A stretch of 64,000 nucleotides of DNA from Cystobasidiopsis lactophilus (Eukaryota > Basidiomycota > Agaricostilbomycetes > Agaricostilbales > Chionosphaeraceae). The stretch is taken from the NCBI GenBank assembly GCA_001599975.1, contig BCIO01000004.1, positions 1,277,434-1,341,433 on the forward strand. Direction: 5' to 3'. Positions within the stretch are counted from its first letter, which is position 1. Each line of letters starts with the position of its first letter. The notes beneath the pieces were generated by a model. It searched no databases. It saw only the letters and a list, made by a program, of their open reading frames with translations, and was not told the origin of the DNA. A program made the translations under genes and the position numbers. Below are positions 56,411-64,000 of this stretch, one piece after another.

Positions 56411-58018
56411 TTAAAGAGAAAAGAGAGAATGCCTACACACATTGTGATCAACCCAGGAGGTGGCTCCTGGCATCTGAAAGCTGTCGTCGAAGACTTAGTG
56501 GCAAACCAGGTGTGCTCCACTCTGCGCACCTTCTGAAACAAACGATCACTTCCGCCAGGCTTGTCTGGGTGATCTGATTGTTTAGGTGACGGACCAGGTC
56601 AGCGAAAATCAGATGAAGAAAAGAAAAGACCGTTTCAACTTACATCTGAGGTTCAATCGTAAGACTGCCTTTTTGATAGCCTCTTTGTTGGCACCGATGG
56701 GCAGTCCAAGCAACTGTTCACCATAGATGAGTTCTGAGTGGAAAGCACCGGACGGAACCCACTTCATTTGGGGTCATGTAACGAACGCGTGCCCACTCTT
56801 CATTCTCGGCGACAATGCCCTCACGCTTGACCCGTTCGCTTTCTTTGAGACTCTCCAGAGCATGACACTCCTTTTGAATGTCGTCGTATAGGTCACCCAA
56901 CGGACAAGAGCGAAGGGCCCGTTGATAAAAGTGAATGGCTTGGTCACTTGCACCTTGTTGATTTTTGCATTTGGCCAGCAAGCGGTACCTGGGTCGAATC
57001 TGAGACAAATAACTCCCGGTACGTCTGGAGAGTCAGGCAGTCTCACGCTTTGACATGAGCGGGATTGCTTCGGACAACATTCTCCAAATCATTGATCACG
57101 CCCTCGAGCTTTCCAGTGCCCCGGCTCTGCCTCACATTCAACACTGACACATCGACGCAAGTAGATTTTCCGGCTCACCAACGTATAATTGGCCCTCGCT
57201 CGATTGTAATATATTGGCTCCTTGACATTAGGGGGAACGTCTGAAGCAAGAGCACGATCCCAGAGCTTGATGGCATCTTCGATGAGGTCCTTCTTGTATA
57301 ACGCCGATCCTGAAGTGGCAAGTACATCGAAAATCTGCGGGGCAAGTCTGGTGAGCACCAGTAGATTTGCAATGGTAGCCTCTGCCATTCACCTTCTTCA
57401 AACACTCGGCCTCTTTATGGGCAATCTCAGCTTTAAGGCGGGCATTCTCGGATTCCAGCTTAGCCACCTGTCATTCAGTTTAGATTGGACGCCACGTCGC
57501 AGCCAATAAGCAGTAGACGCACGCTGGGAGGGTCAGGAGCCACAGCCTGCTCCCTGAGCCATTCTATCAGCTTCTCTTGCTCTGCTATCTTGCGTCTACA
57601 TTGATCATTTTCAGTCTTGAGCTGGGCGAGGCGTAAATGTAGGGTCGGTGCGATGGAAAGAAGTCAAGCTCACTTCAGCTTCAGCCTCAACTTTCGCCAC
57701 AGCTTCTGCCTTGCGCTCCTTTTCTTGGAGCACGTTGTCTGGATGTATGTCCTCCGAAAGGTGGATGAAGCCACAATTGGGGATTTGGCATTGACCTCGG
57801 CCCTTGATCTTTTCGACCCAGCAGACGGCCGCTTCGCGCAAGTGCTTCGCTGACCATTTGTGAGAGTAGGCAAACTCGCAGATGTCGCCTTTGTAACACG
57901 TGCCGCGAGCAGCGTGCAGACAAGGCTTTTGAAATTTTGGTGCCATGGCGATGGCCCTTTGCGAGACAGGCGCAAAAGGGAGGATTTTCGGAGACGAGCA
58001 ATCACACTCGGCAGCCAT
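56411..58018 (-). CDS. CCCH zinc finger - TPR-like - J-domain protein, tandem copy 2
   Basis: Start MAAECDCSSPKILPFAP at 58018 or, as in copy 1, MAPKFQKPCLHAARG at 57946. Two CCCH-like clusters (CLHAARGTCYKGDIC with EFAYSHKW, and AVCWVEKIKGRGQCQIPNC then GFIH). The coiled coil is shorter (KAEAVAKVEAEAEV and LESENARLKAEIAHKEAE). TPR-like exons: IFDVLATSGSALYKKDLIED, AIKLWDRALASDVP and RYRLLAKCKNQQGASDQAIH. J domain: LLGLPIGANKEAIKKAVLRL, then after an intron HPDKPGGSDRLFQK. The final exon after FQK is uncertain: one reading gives MPGATSWVDHN and a stop at 56411. The start faces CMR1 with 266 bases between. Confidence 0.7.
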
Positions 58019-58045
58019 TCATGGTGACGCTTGTGAAGAAGGAGG

Positions 58046-58250
58046 ACGTTGACAACGACTGAAAGGCAAAGGGCGGCAGGAGCCCCAGTCACATCTTAGC
58101 AGTTTTCTGCTTCTCCTGGGCGCGTTTGACAAGAAGCCGGCATAGGAATCGGTTTGGCAGAGAGCCAGTGCACACGAAAACCACAGCGGAAGCGCAAAGC
58201 AGGCATCCATAAGTGACTTGATCGTCGATGCGGCCCACAAGGCAATTTCG
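58046..58250. repeat. 205-base direct repeat, copy 2 (shared CCCH-J / CMR1 promoter)
   Basis: Near-identical to 55804-56008, offset 2242 bases. It lies between the divergent CCCH-TPR-J copy 2 and CMR1 and probably is their common promoter. The match ends inside the CMR1 leader. Confidence 0.9.
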
Positions 58251-58284
58251 CGCTTCTCTTCCCGCACCGGCCGCGTCGCAAAAC

Positions 58285-60335
58285 ATGGTGAACCTCGAAG
58301 AAGAGCGCCTGAAGAACATCGCTGCCAACCAAGAGCTACTGCGCTCGCTGCAACTGGCCGAAGGAGGCGCCGCTCGAGTGGTGCGCTCGGCCTCCCCTCA
58401 AGTCAAGGGCGACAAACCGAAGCGAGCGCCACCCAAAAAACGCGTCGTTGAAGACGAGGGGCCGCGACGAAAGTCTTCTAGGTACTCGACTGTGATTGCA
58501 AGTGACCCAGAAGAGGCCGAAAAGGCCGCCAAACGCAAGCGGGAGGTTAGGCTTGCATCCTTTGCCTGTCGCACGCGTGGGAACTCAATTTTCGTGTAAA
58601 AGGAGGAGGAAGAGGAGGAGAGACAGCTCATAGCTGCCAAGAAAGCTCGCCATGAAGACCGATTGGCCGTCCCTATCTTCCCGACTGGTGCACAGTGGAA
58701 GACAGAGGAGGTGGAGCAGCGGGCGGCAGACACCCTCAAAGCCCTCTTGACCTCGATCTCCACTGTCCCGACGCCGCCCAAAGTCAAGACAGAGCGTGCG
58801 TCGACGCCAGTGGTCGAAATTCCGGTCAAGGGCAAGCGAGGAGGACGCAGCAGCAAAGCGTCCACGCCAGCCAAAGTCAAAGTCAAGTCGGAAGGGGACG
58901 ATGTCGACACGCTACGCGAAGCTATCTCTGATCTCGTCCTCGAGCGCATCGAACGGGTCGTGCCCGAGCGCATCTACTCGATGGCCGTCCACAGCGATGT
59001 CCAGCGGGAGCTCATTTTTGTTGGCGACAAGAGCGGACACCTCGGCATTTGCAACGCCACCGCAAAGTTACAAGAGGACGATGACGAAGAGTCTGGCGAA
59101 GTTTCTGTGTGGACTTTCAAAGCTCACGCCAAGTCGTCCATCTCGTGCATCCGCCTGGCAAATCACAATGCGCATACAGTCCGTCTTACACCCTTACCAA
59201 GTGTATCTTTCAGCTAAAGCAGAGAGTTCGCCAGTTGTATACGGCCGGCTACGACTGCACATTGCGATCGCTCAACTTTGAGACGGGCATGACGACGGAG
59301 ATTTTGGACGCCAATATCCTCGCGGCAGAAGATTACGGCGAAGACGAAGCACTCCTCAGCGGCTTTGATCAGACCCAGGACGGTCGAAGCCTCTGGATCT
59401 CTGATAACCGGTACAATTTTCCCACCCCGGTATGCCAAGCAATATTCTGAAAGCCTCGCTCTGCAGCGGCGGCGTTTACCAGCTCGATTTGCGTCAGCGT
59501 AAGGAAGCAACACAGAGGTGGCAGCTGTCCGAAAACAAAATTGGCTGCATCAGCTTGAACCCAGCGAACAACGATGTTTTCGTCACTTCTCATTTGAACA
59601 GAGACATGAGGTGAGCCAGAGTCCATCGACTGCGCTACAATTGAATCAGGCTTATTGTTCGGGGTAGGCTGTACGACGTCCGAATGTTGCTGGACAACCC
59701 CGCCAGCACCAATACTCACCACTCGCTGTACAAAAAAGCCTGCTTGACCGAGTTCACCTGCAGCAAGGCTTGCTGTTAGTTCTATCTTATGGTACATTGC
59801 ATTGATCTCACTAGTTATCGGTAGCTTCATCCTACTTTGACTGGACGGGCAAAAAGATTGTCACCACGAGCTATGACAACACGCTCCGAGGTGGGCTGAT
59901 GTTATCGGATTACACCGTTGAAAAGGTCTTAGAGCTTTTCGTTCTTCAGTGTTTGACATTGACCCGACCAAGCTGGATGAGCTGCCAGAGGCCTGGACGC
60001 CGACCTATGTTGTCGACCACGACAATCAAGTCGGCCGCTACGTTTCGGTGTTCAAGGCCCAGTGGTCGCCCAACACCGCCGCACCGTCGTACTTTACTGT
60101 GGGCAACATGAAGCGTGGGCTCGATGTCTTTAGCAGCACAGGCGCTAAAATTGTCAGCCTCTACGATGAGGAGGTTTCGGCGATTCCAGCTGGTACGGGC
60201 CTTTCTTCCCATCACTGCTCGGCCCTTTAAAGCTCATCTTTAACAGTGACCGCTTCTCATCCGCGCATCTTGGAACGTGCTTACGGAGGCAACGGCTCCG
60301 GGAAGGTTTACGTTTGGAAGAAACCATCGGCCTGA
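58285..60335 (+). CDS. CMR1: CMR1/WDR76-family WD-repeat DNA-damage protein
   Basis: Starts MVNLEEERLKNIAANQELLR, the diagnostic N-terminus of CMR1/WDR76, followed by a Lys/Pro-rich nuclear region (KRAPPKKRVVEDEG). WD repeats include RIYSMAVHSDVQRELIFVGD, LYTAGYDCTLRSLNFETG, GCISLNPANNDVFVTSHLNR with MRLYDVR, and YFDWTGKKIVTTSYDNTLR. Later parts are DIDPTKLDELPEAWTPTY and GKVYVWKKPSA at the stop. At least six introns; one joins VFDIDP, another SAIPA to VTASHPRILERAYGGNG. CMR1 binds UV-damaged DNA and marks nuclear protein-quality-control sites in yeast. An in-frame ATG at 58228 would add MRPTRQFRASLPAPAASQN; it lies in the duplicated repeat. Confidence 0.9.
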
Positions 60336-60614
60336 CCAACTTGCGCTCTTTCCTACTTACTCACCATGGCTTCACGATTGTAATGAGGGCATTATGCTGG
60401 AATTTTGGGTCACTTTGCATCGTTGGCCCTTTGGCGCGGACCCGCCACCGGTCCCGCTGGAGAAGGCTTGATCCTGCTCGTCCGACAGCTCTTCCCAACA
60501 GTTTAATCGCATAGCTGTCTGTTGTTTTGCCTAGTCTAAGCACAATAGTGCCGACTTGCTTGCTGCCGATCTCTACTAGTACTGCACTGTGACTTCCCTG
60601 CCCTCTAAATCGTA
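60336..60614. other. Intergenic region between CMR1 and the acyltransferase gene
   Basis: About 280 bases with no gene. A CT-rich stretch precedes ATG 60615. Open frames are short. Confidence 0.4.
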
Positions 60615-61885
60615 ATGCTGCGTCTTGTGTCCTGCGAAGGGGATCCCTACCAATGCGGTCTCAGTCATGGTGAGCATCGCAAATGATCTATGCAAGAGCA
60701 AGCGCTAAGCTGAAAGGCACAGGTCAGCAAGCGGCCGATCTCATCGCCTGCAATTTGGACGCCTATTCGTTGATTTTCATGGACATGGCCAAATTGAACT
60801 GGGATCAAGTGCTGGAGCAAGCATCTACCTTTGAACAGGCAATTCACGCCTCTTGGCCCGCTTTGCATAGCGAGATGCAGGGAATTGCGGACGGCGCAAA
60901 GGTCGGCTTAAGGGACATTGTGGCGCTCAATTGCAGGAGCGAGATTGCGCTCACTCAACCTATGGATGGTTGTACGGCTCTGTCTATGAACCACGAAGGA
61001 CAGCAGTGGCTAGCTCAGTGAGTGGCGACTTTAGCAGTGTTGGGGTTAATCTGAACTCCTTCGTGAAGGAACTGGGATTGGCAAACATCCATCGCAAACA
61101 ACTTGATCCTTTTGGACATCAAGTGTGATGAGAAGCCACGCATCAAGATGGTCACGGAAGCCGGCATCGTTGGCAAGATCGGGGTGAACGATCAGGGGGT
61201 GGCCACGACGCTCGTGAGCCATCGCTTCAACATGATCTTGATCCTGCTGAATGTGACAACTCTGAGCTCGCAGAACGCCATTCGGGCCCAGACGATGTCA
61301 TCCAGCCAGGTTCCTATTCACCTTTTCCTTCGCCTCTTGCTCCAGCAAACTTCGGTCAGAGCTTGCTTCAAGCTCTTGGCAACGCTCAAGGGCACGGCAT
61401 CTTCTTGTCATGTCCTGCTGGCAGACAAGATTGAGGCTGTCGGACTAGAGTGCGCCGCTACAGGGTTTGCGATTCTCAACCCAAACGAGGCGGGCCACCT
61501 GCACCACACGAATCACCTGTTGGACGAGGGGCTCGCTGCATCCGCCAAATCAATCAACCTTTGGCCGGACAGTTTCCCAAGACTCAACAGAATACGAGGA
61601 CTCTCCGCTGCCAACGCGAGTGCGAAACTGTCTCATGAGCTCATTCGCGAAATGCTCTCGGACCGGTCCATTGGTCCTTGTGGCATCTGTCGCTACGAGA
61701 GCGTGGAGAAAGCGAACGGAGCGTAAGTGTCCTTCCTTCTGACCTGCTGCGAAGGATTTTGCTGAATCTTAGCTCTTAGAGATACATTATTCTGCATCAC
61801 TATGGACCTTTCTCGACCAGCTTTCGAGGTCAAGCTCGGCCGACCCGACGACAATGGAGATCTTGCACAGTATAGCTTCGTGTGA
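60615..61885 (+). CDS. penDE-like acyl-CoA:6-APA acyltransferase family protein (C45)
   Basis: Four or five exons. MLRLVSCEGDPYQCGLSHG joins over an intron to QQAADLIACNLDAYSLIF, the normal family start. The catalytic Cys lies in PMDGCTALSMNHEG: autocatalytic cleavage before this Cys makes it the N-terminal nucleophile. An intron (GTGAGT...GTGAAG) joins LAQ to NWDWQTSIANNLILL, the conserved NWDW. KIGVNDQGVATTL and NAIRAQTMSSSQVPIHLFLR follow, and the end reads TLFCITMDLSRPAFEVKLGR. Members include isopenicillin-N acyltransferase and many fungal amidases or acyltransferases of unknown substrate. No peroxisomal SKL-type end is seen and no other beta-lactam gene is near, so a penicillin role is unlikely. 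Confidence 0.85.
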
Positions 61886-61925
61886 CGAGTATAAGTGCGA
61901 AAGTGCCAGCCCATATGGGAGATCG

Positions 61926-64000
61926 TCATTGCATCTCTACATCGTCGTCCGTCACATCAACGACTTGCGGGTCGAGCCGTGCCGCCTCCAACAGTCGCTT
62001 GACTTCTCCCAAATACTGATCCAGGTTGCAAGTGTCGATGAGATAGTCGACTTCGGCAGACTCGGCTAACATACGCAATGAGCTTCGACCTCGAGGCCAG
62101 CCAAGGAGCTTGGACTTACTCTCATAGTCTTGGTGGAGCATGGCCAGCTCTTCTTCTGTGACATCAGGAAAGCGGGCGCGCAGATCCTCGTGGGTAGACT
62201 TGAACACCGAGTTGGAGGGGGACAAGACCAGCGAGTCGGGAAGCTCTGTCAAACCGATGAGCATCTGACATGGTCATAAAAATCAGCAAACGCACCGTTG
62301 AGCTCCACGGTGCGCATGGTTTGGTAGAGAGCAGATGCTCGGATGATATCGGCCAACTGCTCGTCAGTGTAGTTGGACGACTGGTGGATAATTTGCCAGC
62401 TACGAGAAATGGGGTCTCAGAACAGATTCATTGAGTCAGTCCACCCGGTTCGCTTACTTGTCTCGGAGGTAAACGCGCCGCCACAAGCTGCCCAAAATCA
62501 AATCCATCCTAGCAGAAGGAAGATCCTGCGCCTTCTTGTGAGTTTGAGAACATTCCCTGACAAAGTAGGATAACAGACCTTGCTCCTTTGCAGAATCGCC
62601 AGGCTAGGGCCAAAATTCCAGTGCAGGAGAGAAGCGGCATAGTCGGTGTCGTCCTCCGATTCGGCGTCAAGGTCGGCCCTATACGGGTCTTTTGTATTTT
62701 CTTGAAGCGTGTAGGCGTCCACAAGCTCCTCGGTGCTCAGCGCTTGGCCATTGAGGAGGCCTTCGACAAGCCGGCGCAAGAGCTGTCCCGAACTCATTAG
62801 CGCCTTTCGCACATCAATGGCTCGGACACTATCGCACCAATTGAAAAGCCTTCTTGTTGGAGAGCGAAGGTGCAATGGCATTGGCCAGATTCTGAGCGCG
62901 GCGTTCGACTGGGAGGTGGCGGTCAACATCCGAGCTGAAGCTTTCGACAGCGCGGAGGAGAACGCTCTGGGCGTTGACCATGTCCAGTTTCTCATTGATG
63001 ACTGTGGGAGGCTAAGACGTCGATACGAGGACGATGATCGATAGACTTGCTCGCACCTATGAAAGCGTTGCCGACATCGGGATTCTCCTCGTCCACAGTC
63101 TTGCGCTCGGCAAATTTGCTCAGCTTGCTCAGACTCAACATGAGCTGCAAGTAAGATGCACTATTAGAGATGGTCAAACAGCAAATGCGGCATTAACATG
63201 CCTTGCGCTCGGCCAGGACGGGCGACTTGGCAGCCTCTCGGAAGAGCTGGCCACTCGCTTCCGTGTACCTTTGAAGAGCGAGGTCGTGGAGCCACGCGAT
63301 GTGTGAGTTGCCCGTCTGCTGAAAGAACTGCAAGAGCAGCGGGGCGTAGACTTCGTCCTGAGCGATGAGTGACTGGTATTGGCCTGTGCTGGCTGGGTTA
63401 GGGCTACAATCGGAAGACGGGAGCCAACACGCCAGCGCACCTTTTTCGATAAACCAGGAGTAAAGGGCAAAGGCGAAGACCTCCTTGTACTTCTCGATGT
63501 AGTGCGCCGTCTTGGCCGAGGAGCCGATGACAGGATCTTGGCAGAGTTCGACCAGGGAGTGAAAGTCTGCGTGTCGTTCTGCAAGCGCGTACGCGTTGTT
63601 GGCCCGGCCAATGGTGACTACGAATCGGATACGCTTGAGATCTACTCAAAGCCAAGCGGTGGCAGAACCTACCTAGAGCTCTGGTAAGTCGAGGGCGGAC
63701 TTGCGAATATTGCTCTTGCGTCATGCGTTCATCGGCAATGGCGTTTTGTTGGCTGTCAGGCATTCCCATTAGTATCGGGCTTCGAAGGGAGCCAGCAAGA
63801 CTGACCCTTTGAGAAACAGCAGCCGCTCTTCATAGATGCCCAACAGGAACTCGGCCATGTCCGTCATGGCGTTCTTCAGCTCTGACAAGCTGTGGTCGCC
63901 CAACTCTTGGGAAGGCGGCATGCCCCGTTCTCGGGCCGCTTCAACGACCGTCTGCAATTGGGCCTCGAACAGGAACTGCAGAGCCTCAATCAGCGATGGA
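61926..64000 (-). CDS. NUP133: Nucleoporin NUP133, C-terminal part, continues beyond the window
   Basis: A multi-exon minus-strand gene whose N-terminal part lies to the right of the window. Recognisable pieces of the Nup133/Nup155 C-terminal helical domain: SSAKTAHYIEKYKEVFAFAL followed by YSWFIEKG, then SHIAWLHDLALQRYTEASGQ with LFREAAKSPVLAERK and LMLSLSKLSKFAE, which match the family pattern WxHD...Y..A...L...A.....K..LSLSKL. RKALMSSGQLLRRLVEGLLN and VDYLIDTCNLDQYLGEVKRL come near the end, and the stop follows DDVEMQ at 61926. NUP133 is a scaffold of the Y complex of the nuclear pore. Its stop lies 41 bases from that of the convergent acyltransferase gene. Confidence 0.85.

Noticed and set aside
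60615-61885. Part of a beta-lactam or other secondary-metabolite cluster
   Set aside because: Only the penDE-like gene is present; its neighbours are CMR1 and NUP133, and the SnoaL-like gene is 24 kb away.
1-64000. Transposons, LTR elements, viral fossils, CRISPR arrays, tRNA or rRNA genes
   Set aside because: I found no reverse transcriptase, integrase, transposase or capsid motif, no terminal repeats, no regular spacer array and no tRNA-like B box with a fitting fold.

Overview
This window is gene-dense nuclear DNA from a fungus. Almost every gene is cut by short introns (about 35-130 bases, mostly 45-65) with GTRNGT-type donors, often GTGCGT or GTGAGT. Both strands are used equally, many genes are separated by less than 300 bases, and UTRs must be very short. 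The gene set points to a basidiomycete: a Bsd2/NDFIP protein, a KDM5 demethylase, HAM1-like and penDE-like proteins, and two adjacent von Willebrand A proteins of a type I know from basidiomycetes. I cannot place it below the phylum. I saw no transposon, LTR element, viral fossil, tRNA, rRNA or CRISPR array. All introns were inferred by eye from splice signals, reading frame and family conservation.

Layout. 1-9.4 kb: end of a GNAT acetyltransferase, a Zip3/RNF212-like meiotic RING protein, a TBC1D5-like RabGAP, a RidA protein, an F-box/LRR-like protein and a Nudix-like/IF-2B fusion. 9.4-13.2 kb: two short spliced ORFs, a tandem pair of unknown proteins with a YVPPH N-terminus, and a small Cys-rich protein. 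13.7-27.1 kb: housekeeping genes: LUC7, KDM5, SCAMP, TAF7, AFG1 and OXA1. 27.2-36.9 kb: a large SNF2 ATPase, a Bsd2/NDFIP adaptor, a class III aminotransferase and a SnoaL-like protein. 37.0-45.6 kb: a tandem pair of four-helix membrane proteins, a HAM1-like protein, VPS51 and a disordered acidic protein. 46.1-49.7 kb: a membrane-anchored protein with an LPMO-like ectodomain, COA8 and a candidate 72-residue membrane protein. 49.9-58.0 kb: two back-to-back tandem pairs, first vWA proteins with Pro/Gln-rich N-termini, then proteins joining CCCH zinc fingers, a TPR-like region and a C-terminal J domain. 58.3-64 kb: CMR1/WDR76, a penDE-like acyltransferase and the C-terminal part of NUP133, which runs off the right edge.

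Themes. Four separate tandem duplications lie in 64 kb, each keeping its intron layout. AFG1 and OXA1, both factors of the mitochondrial inner membrane, diverge from a gap of only 60 bases. Several trafficking genes (TBC1D5-like, SCAMP, VPS51, Bsd2/NDFIP) share the window but do not form a cluster. The most novel items are the CCCH-TPR-J fusion, the LPMO-like ectodomain on a membrane anchor, two GC-AG introns that are needed to keep frame (one against a GT-AG intron in its own paralog), and a 205-base near-identical promoter duplication that leaves a candidate new ORF.
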